Of a stretch of 64,000 nucleotides of DNA, positions 16,830-25,983 are shown in pieces (the first letter of the stretch is position 1; each line of letters opens with the position of its first letter). The stretch comes from Rhizobium leguminosarum (GTDB taxonomy: Bacteria > Pseudomonadota > Alphaproteobacteria > Rhizobiales > Rhizobiaceae): assembly GCF_004123835.1 (NCBI RefSeq), contig NZ_MZMU01000018.1:248001-312000 (forward strand). The letters run 5' to 3'. The notes below the pieces were generated by a model that was given only the letters and a program-made list of their open reading frames with translations, searched no databases and was not told where the DNA came from. The position numbers and the translations under genes are program-made.

Positions 16830-16978
16830 GGGCTTTTCCTTCCTGCCTTTTTTTGACAGGAGCATGTCACTGCGAAGTTTGTGTGACGGTTCGGCTAACC
16901 GAAAGCTGGAACAGCGACGTCTCGATCTCTTAAGCCGATGATTGCGGTGTCGAATGCGCTTCAGCCGCTGAACTGCGC

Positions 16979-18631
16979 CTATAGCCGTCCCGTCCGGTAC
17001 TGGTCGACAAGATTCCGGCAGGCGCGGATCGTCAGAGCCATGACGGTGAGCGTGGTGCCGGCGATGCCGCTGCCGGGGAAGGCGCTGGCGTCGGTGACGA
17101 TGAGGTTCGGGGCATCCCAGACCTGATTGTAGGGGTTGAGCACCGAAGCCTCAGGAGTTTCGCCCATGCGCGCGCCGCCCGTCTCATGGATTGCCGCGCC
17201 CATGCACATGGTCTTGCGGAACCATTTGCGGAACATGAAGCGGCTGAAGGCATCGGCTTCGGGAAAGGCGCCCTTGCCCATTTCCTTGAGGCCGGTGGGC
17301 GAGCCGATGAATTCGAGGTCGCCGCCAATCTCCTTGATCATCGCGATCAGCGTCTCCTCCTGCCTTTTGAGCAGTGCCTGCTCCTCCTGTTGCATGACGC
17401 AGCGGATATGCGGCACGGGAATGTTCCAGGCATCCTTGCGCCTCAGATCGAGCGTGATGCGGTTGTCGGCATAGGGCAGCATGCGGCCGAAACCGAAGAA
17501 GGCGAGACGTGCATCTCTGTCCCCGGAGACCGGCGCCCGGCCGACGCTTCCCTGGTAGTCGAAATCGCCGCGGGCGGCGTCACCCTCGCCGAAGCGGGGA
17601 ATGAAGATCCCGCCCGACGGATTGTAAAACGAGTCGGTCGGCGCGGATTCGTCGGGCGCCCAGCCCTTCGCCTTGGAAAAGGAGCCGAAGGCGAGGCACG
17701 GCAGCTGGTCCATGAAATAGCGACCGAGAGCGCCCGAGCTGTTGCCGAGCCCATCGGGATGTTTCGCCGAAGCCGAATTCAAGAGCAGCCGCACGCTCTC
17801 TATCGGCGAGGCGGAAAGCACCACCGTCGCGGCGCGAGCCGTCGATACCGCGCCCGTGTTGCGATCGATGTATTCCGCGCCGGTGGCGCGGCCGGTCTTC
17901 TCATCCGTGGTGATGCGGCGAACGACGGCGTCGTAGCGGATGGTCAGCTGGCCGGTCTCCTTTGCTTCTCGCAGCGGTCGCGGCATCCGGTCGGCGTCAG
18001 GCGCGATGTAGCGCCAGGAGACGACGCGCCTTTCCGGCCAGCGGTTTTCAATCGCCTGCTTGAAGATCTGTTCGGCGGGCGTCAGGCTTGCCGGTTTCGC
18101 ATAGATACCGTCCGGCAGCGTGGCCACGTTGTCCTTGTTGCCGTAGAGCCCGAGGTAGGCCTCGACCTCGTCGTAGAAAGGCACCAACTCTTCATAGGAG
18201 ACCGGCCAGTCCACGCCCTTTCCGGCGCGCGATCGGATCTTGAAATCGTCATCGGTCCAGCGCAGCAGCACCCGGCCGAAACTGTGCAGGCGCCCGCCGC
18301 CCTGGCGGCCACGGATCCAGAGGAAGGGCTCGCCCTTCGGCGTGGTATAGGGGTTCTTGCGATCGTTGACGAAGAAATGGCTGAAGCGCTCGGTGAAAAA
18401 CGCCGCGCGCGCCTGGATCGGTTGACCCTTGAGGGTGGCCCGCGCGCGCTCCCAGATATTGATGCTGCTTGCCGGCGCTTTCTTGCGCGCGGGATCGAAA
18501 TCCTTCGGCCCGACGGCTGGGCCGGCCTCGAGCAGCAGCACCGACAGCCCCTGTGCCGTCAGTTCTTTTACCGCGAAGGAACCCGCAGCGCCGGAGCCGA
18601 TCACCAGCGCATCATAGACGATCTCAGACAT
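16979..18631 (-). CDS. GMC-family FAD-dependent oxidoreductase
   Basis: 550 residues. The N-terminal dinucleotide motif is GSGAAG (12-17). The C-terminal GMC block has an H in AAIHETGGARMGE, then an N in SVLNPYNQVWDAPN and TDASAFPGSGIAGTTLTVMA. No signal peptide is visible at the start, although family members can be exported with a partner subunit. The gene follows the sugar ABC operon on the same strand. Relatives include large subunits of gluconate 2-dehydrogenase and glucoside 3-dehydrogenase. Given the neighbouring importer and TIM-barrel gene, oxidation of a glycoside or sugar is likely (inference). No small-subunit or cytochrome partner gene is adjacent. Confidence 0.87.
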   Translation of the reverse strand: MSEIVYDALVIGSGAAGSFAVKELTAQGLSVLLLEAGPAVGPKDFDPARKKAPASSINIWERARATLKGQPIQARAAFFTERFSHFFVNDRKNPYTTPKGEPFLWIRGRQGGGRLHSFGRVLLRWTDDDFKIRSRAGKGVDWPVSYEELVPFYDEVEAYLGLYGNKDNVATLPDGIYAKPASLTPAEQIFKQAIENRWPERRVVSWRYIAPDADRMPRPLREAKETGQLTIRYDAVVRRITTDEKTGRATGAEYIDRNTGAVSTARAATVVLSASPIESVRLLLNSASAKHPDGLGNSSGALGRYFMDQLPCLAFGSFSKAKGWAPDESAPTDSFYNPSGGIFIPRFGEGDAARGDFDYQGSVGRAPVSGDRDARLAFFGFGRMLPYADNRITLDLRRKDAWNIPVPHIRCVMQQEEQALLKRQEETLIAMIKEIGGDLEFIGSPTGLKEMGKGAFPEADAFSRFMFRKWFRKTMCMGAAIHETGGARMGETPEASVLNPYNQVWDAPNLIVTDASAFPGSGIAGTTLTVMALTIRACRNLVDQYRTGRL

Positions 18632-18713
18632 GTCTTTTCAAATCCTGTCCTGGAGCAATCCTCAAAACGGCGCGGAGCGCGTCAGGAATTGCGGGAAAAC
18701 AAAGGGATGCGCG

Positions 18714-19796
18714 TCACAGCCGCGATCCGTCAGCGCCGAAGAGGGATGCCTTGGCGATATCGAGCCCGGGAGCCACGGCGTCGCCGGGCTCAAGCGTGAC
18801 ATCCCCCATGAGCCGGAGCGAGAGGCTTTGGTCCGTCCAGTCGAACCAGACAACGGCGTCCGAACCCATCGGCTCAACGACGGAAACGCGGCCCGGAATG
18901 GTGGGCAGGTCGTCTGTAGCCCCATCGAGCACAAGATGTTCCGGGCGAAAGCCGAGCGTTGCAGGTCCTTCCGCTGCGTCCGCTCGGAAGGAATAACCGG
19001 AGAGATCGACAGTGAGCTCCTTGCTCCTGAAGACCGGTGCACCGTTGCCGCGCTCGATCCGGCCCTCGGCGAAATTCATCGCAGGAGCGCCGATGAATCC
19101 GGCGACGAAGAGATTGGCCGGACGGCGGTAGATCTCGGCCGGCCGGGCGAGCTGCTGGATCACGCCGTCCCGCATGATGGCGATGCGGTCGGCCAGCGTC
19201 AGGGCCTCGACCTGGTCGTGGGTGACGTAAATCATGGTGTTGCCGAGGCGCTGGTGCAGTTTCTTGATTTCGACGCGCAATTCGTTGCGCAGCTTGGCAT
19301 CGAGGTTCGACAGTGGTTCGTCGAACAGGAAGACATCCACTTCACGCACCAGCGCCCGGCCGATGGCGACGCGCTGGCGCTGGCCGCCGGAAAGCTCGGC
19401 AGGACGCCGATCGAGCAGCTTGTCGAGCTGGAGGAGGGCGGCGGTGCGGGCGACACGGGCCTCGATCTCGGCTTTCGGCAGGCGTGCGACGCGAAGGCCG
19501 AAGGAGAGGTTCTTGCGGACCGACATACGCGGATAGAGCGCGTAGGACTGGAAGACCATCCCGATGCCGCGGTCCTTCGGCTCCTCCCAGCTGACGTTCT
19601 TGCCCGAGATCCAGACCTCGCCTGATGTGATGTCCTGGAGACCGGCAATGGCGTTCAGAAGCGTGGACTTGCCGCAACCGGAGGGGCCGAGCAGCACCAG
19701 GAACTCCCGCGGCGCGATATCGATCGACATCTTCTCGATCACCGTATGGTCGCCATAGGCGATCTTCAGGTCCTTGACGGAGACGGCAGATTGCAT
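18714..19796 (-). CDS. Sugar ABC transporter ATPase (MalK/UgpC-type)
   Basis: 360-residue CUT1 ATPase. Walker A GPSGCGKST is at about 37-45, the signature LSGGQRQR near 134, Walker B FLFDEPLSNLD follows, and a C-terminal regulatory TOBE-like region of ~120 residues contains LGFRPEHL. It energises the two permeases encoded just upstream. The start is 7 bases beyond the stop of the MalG-like permease gene, consistent with one operon running 23925 down to 16979. Confidence 0.92.
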   Translation of the reverse strand: MQSAVSVKDLKIAYGDHTVIEKMSIDIAPREFLVLLGPSGCGKSTLLNAIAGLQDITSGEVWISGKNVSWEEPKDRGIGMVFQSYALYPRMSVRKNLSFGLRVARLPKAEIEARVARTAALLQLDKLLDRRPAELSGGQRQRVAIGRALVREVDVFLFDEPLSNLDAKLRNELRVEIKKLHQRLGNTMIYVTHDQVEALTLADRIAIMRDGVIQQLARPAEIYRRPANLFVAGFIGAPAMNFAEGRIERGNGAPVFRSKELTVDLSGYSFRADAAEGPATLGFRPEHLVLDGATDDLPTIPGRVSVVEPMGSDAVVWFDWTDQSLSLRLMGDVTLEPGDAVAPGLDIAKASLFGADGSRL

Positions 19797-19803
19797 GGAA
19801 GCG

Positions 19804-20694
19804 TTACCCCTTGACTGCGCCGGCCGCGATGCCGCGCACGAACCAGCGGCCGGACAGGAAATAGATGGCGAGCGGAACGATGGCGGTGAGGATCGTCGCC
19901 GCCATGTTCACGTTGTAGGTTCGCTCGCCCATCGTGGTGTTGACGATATTGTTGAGCTGCACGGTCATCGGCAGGTTGTCGCGCCCGGCAAAGACGAGAC
20001 CGAGCAGGAAGTCGTTCCAGATGCCGGTGAATTGCAGCATGGACACCACCACGACCATCGGCACGGCAATCGGCAGCATGATCTCGAAAAAGATACGCCA
20101 GAAGCCCGCGCCGTCGACGCGCGCCGCCTTGCAGAGCTCCTCCGGCACGCTGACAAAATAGTTGCGGAAGAGCAGCGTCACCAGCGGCAGACCGAAGATG
20201 ACATGCACGAGAATGATGCCGGCAAGCGAATTATAGAGATCGATATTCGCCATCGCCCGGACCATCGGATAGAGGAAGATCTGATAGGGGATGAGGCCGC
20301 CGGCCATCAGCAGACCAAAAAGCAGATTTGCCCCGCGCGGCCGCCAAAGCGATAGCGCATAGCCGTTGACGGCGCCGATAAAGACCGAGAGTGCGACCGA
20401 GGGAAGGGTGATCGCCACCGAATTCCAGAAGCCGCTGCGAATGCCGACGCAGACGGTTCCCATGCAGGCGCCGGACCAGGCGGTAGCCCAGGCGGAGAAA
20501 TCGAGCGTGGCCGGCAGGGCAAAGATCTGCCCGAGCCGGATTTCGTCCATGGACTTCAGCGAGGTGACGACCATGGTGTAGAGCGGCAGAAGGAAGAAAA
20601 GCGCGGCGATGAAAAGGAAGGCATAGAGGCCGATGCGCCCGGCGGTGATCTGTGCCGGCTTCGGGCCGTTCGGATGAGGAGGACGGGCCATCAC
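19804..20694 (-). CDS. Sugar ABC transporter permease (MalG-type)
   Basis: 296-residue inner-membrane permease of the CUT1 family with six hydrophobic segments. The EAA coupling loop reads EELCKAARVDGAGFWRIFFEIMLPIAVP. An N-terminal hydrophilic tail of ~20 residues precedes the first membrane span. Its start overlaps the upstream MalF-type permease stop by four bases (ATGA), indicating translational coupling. Confidence 0.92.
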   Translation of the reverse strand: MMARPPHPNGPKPAQITAGRIGLYAFLFIAALFFLLPLYTMVVTSLKSMDEIRLGQIFALPATLDFSAWATAWSGACMGTVCVGIRSGFWNSVAITLPSVALSVFIGAVNGYALSLWRPRGANLLFGLLMAGGLIPYQIFLYPMVRAMANIDLYNSLAGIILVHVIFGLPLVTLLFRNYFVSVPEELCKAARVDGAGFWRIFFEIMLPIAVPMVVVVSMLQFTGIWNDFLLGLVFAGRDNLPMTVQLNNIVNTTMGERTYNVNMAATILTAIVPLAIYFLSGRWFVRGIAAGAVKG

Positions 20695-21578
20695 GCGGCC
20701 CCCTTTGCTTTGTCACGCATGTGCATCGCGTAGCGGAACGGGGCGACTGCGATGATCACGCCGAGGACAAGCACCGTCGCGCCGGCCGTGGCGAGGCCGA
20801 GGTTCTGGCGCCCGAACAGATTGTCCATGATGAATTTCGCCGGCACCTCCGTCGCATTGCCGGGGCCGCCATTGGTCATGGCAACGACGATGTCGTAGGT
20901 CTTGATCACGCCCATGGCGAGCAGCATACCGGCCGCGGCCAGCGCCGGCCCGAGCTGGGGCAGGATGATCGAGACATAGATCCGCCAGACCGGAATGCCG
21001 TCGATCCGCGCCGCCTTCCATTGCTCGGCCTCGATGCCGCGCATGCCGGCGAGCGCAATGACCATGACGAGCCCCGCGCCCTGCCACACGCCGGCAAGCA
21101 CCAGCGCATAGATCGCCATGTCGCGATTGACCACCCAGTCGAGGACGAAGCTTTCCCAGCCGAGCGAACGCACGCTTGCCTGGATGCCGAGCGTCGGATT
21201 GAGCATCCATTGCCAGATCAGCCCGGTCACCACGAAGGACATGGCGTAGGGATAGAGGAATATGGTCCTGAAGGCGCTTTCGAAGCGAATCTTGCGGTCC
21301 AGCGCCGCTGCCAGCAGGAAGCCCAGCAGCAAACAGCCTGCGACGTAAAGGACGCCGAAGATCAACACGTTTTGCAGCGATGCCAACCACTTGGCGGAAG
21401 AGAAGAGCTTCGAATACTGCGCCAAGCCGACATAGGTCGAGGACGGAAAAAGCGTCGAATTGGTGAAGGACAGGCGGATCGACCACGCCATGGTGCCGAT
21501 GAAGACCACGACCGCGACGAACCAGGTCGGCAAAAGGGCGATGGTCGCGGAAAGATTGGGCTTGCGTTTGATGGACAT
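20691..21578 (-). CDS. Sugar ABC transporter permease (MalF-type)
   Basis: 295 residues, about six membrane segments, with the EAA-type loop GIEAEQWKAARIDGIPVWRIYVSIILPQLGP. It forms the heteromeric channel with the MalG-type protein. Starts MSIKRKPNLSATIALLPTWFV. It follows the binding-protein gene after a 103-base gap that holds two stems. Confidence 0.92.
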   Translation of the reverse strand: MSIKRKPNLSATIALLPTWFVAVVVFIGTMAWSIRLSFTNSTLFPSSTYVGLAQYSKLFSSAKWLASLQNVLIFGVLYVAGCLLLGFLLAAALDRKIRFESAFRTIFLYPYAMSFVVTGLIWQWMLNPTLGIQASVRSLGWESFVLDWVVNRDMAIYALVLAGVWQGAGLVMVIALAGMRGIEAEQWKAARIDGIPVWRIYVSIILPQLGPALAAAGMLLAMGVIKTYDIVVAMTNGGPGNATEVPAKFIMDNLFGRQNLGLATAGATVLVLGVIIAVAPFRYAMHMRDKAKGAA

Positions 21579-21615
21579 CGGCCAGCTCGTTGACGGAGTG
21601 GAAAGCAGGGCTCGC

Positions 21616-21673
21616 GCCGCCGCGCGAGGCGGCAGCCGGCAGCCGTGGCGTCGACATCAGGCCGGCGCCACGG
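21616..21673 (-). promoter_or_regulatory. Two intercistronic hairpins after the binding-protein gene
   Basis: GCCGCC/GGCGGC (21616-21621 and 21628-21633) and CCGTGGCG/CGCCACGG (21643-21650 and 21666-21673) are perfect stems between the binding-protein stop (21682) and the first permease (21578). They probably raise binding-protein expression relative to the permeases. Confidence 0.5.
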
Positions 21674-21681
21674 GTACTATC

Positions 21682-22914
21682 CTACTCGAAGACGGCGAAG
21701 AAATTCTCGGCCGCGGAGGCCGTATCGTTCGAGCCGCCGCTCCAGTATTCGTCGACGAAGTCGTCGAGCGCGCCGACCTGCTGGGGCGTCAGCACGATCG
21801 CCTGATCCGGCACGATCGCACCCGCTGCCATCAGCTCGACGCCCTTCTGGGAGCAGACGTCCAGTTTCGACTTGTCGACGTCGGCGCGCATCGGAACCGA
21901 ACCTTTCTTGAGGGCGAATTCGACTTGGACGGCCGGATCCATGACGACTTCGGCGAGAAGTTTCTGTGCCTTGTCGGTCTCGGCCTTGCCGGTCTTGGGG
22001 AACCAGAGGGCGTCGGCGATGTAGACCATGCCCTTCGACTCCGGAACGATCATGCAGCCATAATCCTTGCCCGGTTCCTTGCCGGCGACGGTGAATTCGC
22101 CCTTGGCCCAGTCGCCCATGAACTGCACGCCGGCCTTGGCGGTGATCAGCATGGCGGTCGCGTCGTTCCAGTTGCGGCCGGCAGCACCGGCATCGACATA
22201 GCCACGCAGCTTGCCGAGGATTTCAAGGGTCTTCTTCACGCCTTCGACGGATGCCGGACTCTTGTCCTTGTCGACATAGATCTTCAGGAAGCCGTCGATC
22301 CCGACCTGCGAGAGCAGGATCATGTTGAAGACCTTGGTTTGCTGCCAGGGCTGGCCACCCCAGGCGACCGGAACCATGCCGGCAGCCTTCAGCTTGTCGA
22401 GATCGGCAAAGAGCTCGTCCCAGGTCTTGGGCTCTTGCGCGATGCCGGCCTTCTCGAAGGCTTCCTTGGAATAGAAGAGCCAGCTTTCGCCATGGGCGCC
22501 GGTCGGCGCAAGATAGACCTTGCCGTCATAGGTGATGAGATCGTGGATCGATTTCGGCAAGGCGTCGGCCCATTTGCCGGCGGCGGCCACGTCGTCGATC
22601 GGATTGAACAGGCCTTGGTTGATGAAATCTGCGGCAGCGAGACCGATGACGCCCTGCTTGGCGCCAGGCGCGTCACCGGCGACGATACGGTTCTGGAAGG
22701 CGGCATCGGCCGCGCCGAAGCCGGCGATCGAGGAATCCTTCCAGACGCCGCCACGCTTTTCGAACTCGGTCTTGATGACGTTGAGGGCAGCCGCTTCGCC
22801 GCCCGACGTCCAGGACGACATGATCTCGATCGTCGGCTTGTCCTCGGCATGGGCCGAGGCGAAGAGGCCGACGATTGCTGCGCCGGCAAGAAAAAGCTTC
22901 ATCATGTTCTTCAT
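21682..22914 (-). CDS. Sugar ABC transporter substrate-binding protein (family 1)
   Basis: 410-residue periplasmic binding protein of the CUT1 importer. The signal peptide is MKNMMKLFLAGAAIVGLFAS followed by AHA before EDKPTIEIMSSWTSGGEAAA. Typical family-1 features include AFQNRIVAGDAPGAKQG, a GKVYLAPTGAHGESWLFYSK hinge region and a C-terminal AAENFFAVFE. A GAGGTGG lies before the ATG. It lies 57 bases downstream of the TIM-barrel gene. The ligand is unknown; an oligosaccharide or glycoside is most consistent with CUT1 and the GMC neighbour. Confidence 0.92.
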   Translation of the reverse strand: MKNMMKLFLAGAAIVGLFASAHAEDKPTIEIMSSWTSGGEAAALNVIKTEFEKRGGVWKDSSIAGFGAADAAFQNRIVAGDAPGAKQGVIGLAAADFINQGLFNPIDDVAAAGKWADALPKSIHDLITYDGKVYLAPTGAHGESWLFYSKEAFEKAGIAQEPKTWDELFADLDKLKAAGMVPVAWGGQPWQQTKVFNMILLSQVGIDGFLKIYVDKDKSPASVEGVKKTLEILGKLRGYVDAGAAGRNWNDATAMLITAKAGVQFMGDWAKGEFTVAGKEPGKDYGCMIVPESKGMVYIADALWFPKTGKAETDKAQKLLAEVVMDPAVQVEFALKKGSVPMRADVDKSKLDVCSQKGVELMAAGAIVPDQAIVLTPQQVGALDDFVDEYWSGGSNDTASAAENFFAVFE

Positions 22915-22971
22915 TGTTCCACCTCTTGAAATGCCCTCTTTGCGGGGCGTTTGTTGTCTTAGGGCTGACAG

Positions 22972-23925
22972 TCAGCGATAGATCGGCAGGAGCGCCTGCC
23001 GGACGAGCGTGAGCCCGTTGGCGATGTCGCGGACGGGATCGGGCGCGGCATCGAGTTCGAGGATGGCCCAGCCTTGATAGGCCCGGTCGCGCAGCAGCCG
23101 GATCCAGGCCGGCCAATCGACCCGTCCGAGGCCGAAGCTGCAGAAATAGGGCTGGTGGCGTTCATGGATATGTTTGTCGATCGGTGTGTCGGCGGGCATG
23201 GGGCCGATCGCATCCTTCCAGTGGGCGATGATCATGCGCTCATGATGGCGATCGACGAGCTGGACGGGATCGGAGCCGGCAACGATGATATGGGCCGTGT
23301 CCGGGCACATGTGCACATAGGCCGGATCGGTGAGAAGCATCATCAGATCGACATCGCGCGCGGCGGCAAAGATCGAGTGCGCCTCGGTGTGCAGCGCCAG
23401 CCGTACGCCCCTGGCATAGAGGGTCGCACCGAGTCGGTTCAGAAAATCGGCGATCACTTTGGCGCGGTCGAAATCATGGAACTGCACCGGCTGGGCGCCG
23501 AGCGTCTGGCGAAGCGGAGCGCCGGTCACCATGATGTCGCTGCCGCAGGCTTTCAGGAAGTCGGCATATCGTTCCGCCTTGTCGATCAGCGCGCGCTGGG
23601 CTTCGGGCTCAGCGAAATCGCCGGCCGCCTCCAATTCCGCGAAGAAGCCGCTGCACAGCGTCAGGCCGCGTCTTGCCAGTTCGGCTGCGAAGGCGTCGAC
23701 GGAGCCGTAGGTCTTGATGGCGTCCTGCCAGTTGAAGGGAGAGAAGGTCAGCTCGACGCCAGTAACGCCGGAGGCCTGGACGCCGTCGAGAATCTTGTCC
23801 CAGAAGGCTCGCGGCTCGGCGCGGGCATAGTCGACGATCGCATCATGGCTGTCGACACCCCAGAAGCCGGGATGGAAGAATGTCACGAGATCGACGCCGA
23901 AGCGCAGCCTGTCGCCAGTAGCCAT
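22972..23925 (-). CDS. Sugar phosphate isomerase/epimerase-like TIM-barrel protein
   Basis: 317 residues of the AP-endonuclease-2-like TIM-barrel superfamily (IolE/xylose isomerase-like). Candidate metal ligands are the E in LALHTEAHS, D and H in MCPDTAHI, H in IIAHWKDA and E in AILELDAAPD. First gene of the minus-strand operon, divergent from the LacI regulator across two palindromic operators. Probably acts on the imported or GMC-oxidised sugar; the reaction is not determinable from sequence. Confidence 0.85.
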   Translation of the reverse strand: MATGDRLRFGVDLVTFFHPGFWGVDSHDAIVDYARAEPRAFWDKILDGVQASGVTGVELTFSPFNWQDAIKTYGSVDAFAAELARRGLTLCSGFFAELEAAGDFAEPEAQRALIDKAERYADFLKACGSDIMVTGAPLRQTLGAQPVQFHDFDRAKVIADFLNRLGATLYARGVRLALHTEAHSIFAAARDVDLMMLLTDPAYVHMCPDTAHIIVAGSDPVQLVDRHHERMIIAHWKDAIGPMPADTPIDKHIHERHQPYFCSFGLGRVDWPAWIRLLRDRAYQGWAILELDAAPDPVRDIANGLTLVRQALLPIYR

Positions 23926-24014
23926 AACCTATCCATTTCTCGAGGCATGACCTACCCGCGTGCGGAAGGAGAGTTCCGCATCCAATAAGCCATGGATTTT
24001 CAATGCATTAAGAA

Positions 24015-24032
24015 ATGGCAATCGTTTGCCAT
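24015..24032. promoter_or_regulatory. LacI-type operator 1
   Basis: ATGGCAATCGTTTGCCAT is an 18-bp palindrome with one mismatched pair and the central CG typical of LacI/GalR operators. It lies 90 bases upstream of the TIM-barrel start and 116 bases upstream of the LacI start. Confidence 0.75.
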
Positions 24033-24074
24033 GGCTAGATAATAGCCAAGCCGGTTTTTTAAGCAAGCGATTTT

Positions 24075-24090
24075 TGGCAAACGTTTGCTA
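24075..24090. promoter_or_regulatory. LacI-type operator 2
   Basis: TGGCAAACGTTTGCTA contains the perfect 12-bp palindrome GCAAACGTTTGC (24077-24088) and shares the half-site TGGCAA with operator 1. The centres of the two sites are about 59 bases apart, compatible with DNA looping, between the divergent lacI-type gene and the ABC/GMC operon. Confidence 0.75.
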
Positions 24091-24147
24091 TAAATCGCTC
24101 CCTGCCTTAAAGTTGCAATTCGAAACATCCGGGAGAATTAAATAAAC

Positions 24148-25218
24148 ATGAACAAAAACAAGGATGTGGCTGGAGAGGAGCCATCGGGCGCGTTAATGGC
24201 CGATGTCGCGCGGCTCGCCGGCGTTGCGATCTCAACAGTCAGCCGGGCGCTCGCCAATCCCGGACGTGTCAACGAGAAGACGCGCGCCAAGATCAATGCC
24301 GCGGCCAAGCAACTGGGCTATACCCCAAACGCGATGGCGCGCGGTCTCAGGGTCGGAAAATCCAACATCATCATGATCATTCTGCCGGGATCGCTCTACT
24401 ATGGTGCTTCCCAGGTCATTCCGCAGGTGCTGCAGAGTATCAATAAATCGCTGATCCAGGGCGGCTACAACCTGATGATCGCCAACCTCGATCGCGACGA
24501 GATTTCCGAACGGCATATTCTCGACCTGGCATTCGGCGGCAGCGTGCGCGGCGCCATCATCCTGTCGTCGAAGCTTCCAGAGGTGGACGGGCGCTCGCTG
24601 GCCAATTCCGGCCTGCCGATCGTGTCAATGCTGCTCGATATGAGCGATGCCGGCCTGCAGAGCGTCGTTACGAACGACCGCGAAGCCGTGCGCGACGTCA
24701 CGGCCGAACTGATCCGATTGGGTCATCGACGGTTCTTCTATCTGGCAGGGCCCGAAGGCAATTATCATGATGTGGAGCGTTACGGCGGCGTGCTTGAGGC
24801 GCTCGAGGCGGCAGGATTGTCCGAGGACTCGGTGCATCGCTCGGGTGGTCATCTCGATTATCAGCATGGCTTCGACATTGGTGTCCAGGCGGCGGATGAC
24901 TTCGCCGAGTTGACCGAGAAACCGACAGCAGTCATCGCGACCAGCGATGACATGGCCATTTCTTTTGTCAGCCGTATCCAGCGAACGGGCCTAAGCATTC
25001 CCGGTGACGTGTCCGTCGTCTCCTTCGACGGCTCCCCGGTCTGCGAATTCTGCTCGCCGCCGCTCTCGACGATCAAACAGCCGGTGGAAGAGATGGGGCG
25101 CGCGGCGGTGGATCTCCTGCTCGACGCCATTGGCCATAGGCAGAATACGGCGGCGGTTCGCACCGTCATCCGCAGCAACCTGATCCCGAGGGAGAGCATC
25201 GCCGCTCCGAAGAGCTGA
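24148..25218 (+). CDS. LacI-family transcriptional regulator
   Basis: 356 residues. The N-terminal HTH (MADVARLAGVAISTVSRALANPGRV) is followed by the hinge (YTPNAMARGLRVGKS) and a periplasmic-binding-like sensor domain ending RSNLIPRESI. GGGAGAA precedes the ATG. It is the probable repressor of the divergent sugar ABC / GMC operon, acting at the two palindromes at 24015 and 24075, and likely autoregulated. Confidence 0.92.
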   Translation: MNKNKDVAGEEPSGALMADVARLAGVAISTVSRALANPGRVNEKTRAKINAAAKQLGYTPNAMARGLRVGKSNIIMIILPGSLYYGASQVIPQVLQSINKSLIQGGYNLMIANLDRDEISERHILDLAFGGSVRGAIILSSKLPEVDGRSLANSGLPIVSMLLDMSDAGLQSVVTNDREAVRDVTAELIRLGHRRFFYLAGPEGNYHDVERYGGVLEALEAAGLSEDSVHRSGGHLDYQHGFDIGVQAADDFAELTEKPTAVIATSDDMAISFVSRIQRTGLSIPGDVSVVSFDGSPVCEFCSPPLSTIKQPVEEMGRAAVDLLLDAIGHRQNTAAVRTVIRSNLIPRESIAAPKS

Positions 25219-25398
25219 CGGAGCCGGAACCGGCTACGCACAGGGGGACATGGGAACGCATGCCGCGGTCAATGATGTCACCGATCCTTTAGTTCACGGT
25301 CGGAAAGCCTCGTAACGGCCATGATCCGTCAGAAAAGCATTGTGCGTTCGTTGAACGCATTCATAGACAAACACCGCGGGTAAGCTTAAGTTAGCGCT

Positions 25399-25409
25399 AG
25401 GTAATACCT
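25399..25409. promoter_or_regulatory. Candidate ParD operator
   Basis: AGGTAATACCT is an 11-base palindrome just upstream of the antitoxin ribosome-binding site (AAGGAGG). RHH antitoxins typically autorepress through short palindromes at this position. Confidence 0.4.
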
Positions 25410-25426
25410 TTAACTAAGGAGGTCTG

Positions 25427-25705
25427 ATGGCATCGCCAACCTCGCTCAAGCTCGATGATGAGCTAAAGGGCCGCGTTCAGCAACTGGCCGAAGCTCGCCG
25501 CCGCTCGTCCCACTGGATCATGCGTGAAGCTATTGCGCAGTATGTTGAGCGCGAAGAGAAGCGTGAGGCACTGCGACAGGAGACGCTTGACGCCTGGAAT
25601 GAATTTAAAGCGACAGGACTGCATGTCACGGGCGCCGAGGTCGAAAAATGGCTTTCGACTTGGGGAACTGACGACGAGTTGTCCGCACCCGAATGCCACA
25701 AGTAG
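25427..25705 (+). CDS. parD: ParD-type RHH antitoxin
   Basis: 92-residue protein with an N-terminal ribbon-helix-helix (TSLKLDDELKGRVQQLAEAR, then SSHWIMREAIAQYVEREE) and a toxin-binding tail. AAGGAGG lies before the ATG. Its 3' end overlaps the toxin gene by 13 bases, the classic antitoxin-first coupling. It binds DNA to repress the operon and neutralises ParE. Confidence 0.88.
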   Translation: MASPTSLKLDDELKGRVQQLAEARRRSSHWIMREAIAQYVEREEKREALRQETLDAWNEFKATGLHVTGAEVEKWLSTWGTDDELSAPECHK

Positions 25706-25983
25706 TGTTCTCCCCCGCCGCAATCCGCGACCTTGAGCGGCTCCGGGAGTTCTTACGGCTGAAAAACCCATCCGCCGCGAAGCGCGCAGCCGAAACTATC
25801 CTCAACGGCTTGAGAGTCCTCGGCGCACATCCCCATATTGGACGCCTCATCGAGGACTTGCCTGAGCAATACCGGGAGTTGCTCATCGATTTTGGAGATA
25901 GTGGATACGTCGCCCGTTATCGTATTGATGGCGACATTTTGACGATCCTCGCCGTACGGCATCAGAAGGAAGCAGGGTTCTGA
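25693..25983 (+). CDS. parE: ParE/RelE-superfamily toxin
   Basis: 96 residues with ParE features: an N-terminal strand VVFSPAAIRDLERLREFL, the NPSAAKRAAETIL helix, PHIGRLIEDLPEQYRELLIDFGDSGYVARYRID and a C-terminal DILTILAVRHQKEAGF. ParE toxins generally poison gyrase; other members of the fold act as mRNA interferases, so the target is not certain. The complete frame and the coupled antitoxin suggest a functional pair. Confidence 0.88.
   Translation: MPQVVFSPAAIRDLERLREFLRLKNPSAAKRAAETILNGLRVLGAHPHIGRLIEDLPEQYRELLIDFGDSGYVARYRIDGDILTILAVRHQKEAGF

Noticed and set aside
17186..18799. 537-codon plus-strand open frame
   Set aside because: Antisense to the GMC oxidoreductase, which shows clear FAD and GMC motifs; the shadow has no recognisable domain.
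21460..22929. 489-codon plus-strand open frame
   Set aside because: Antisense to the sugar-binding protein, which has a signal peptide and family motifs.
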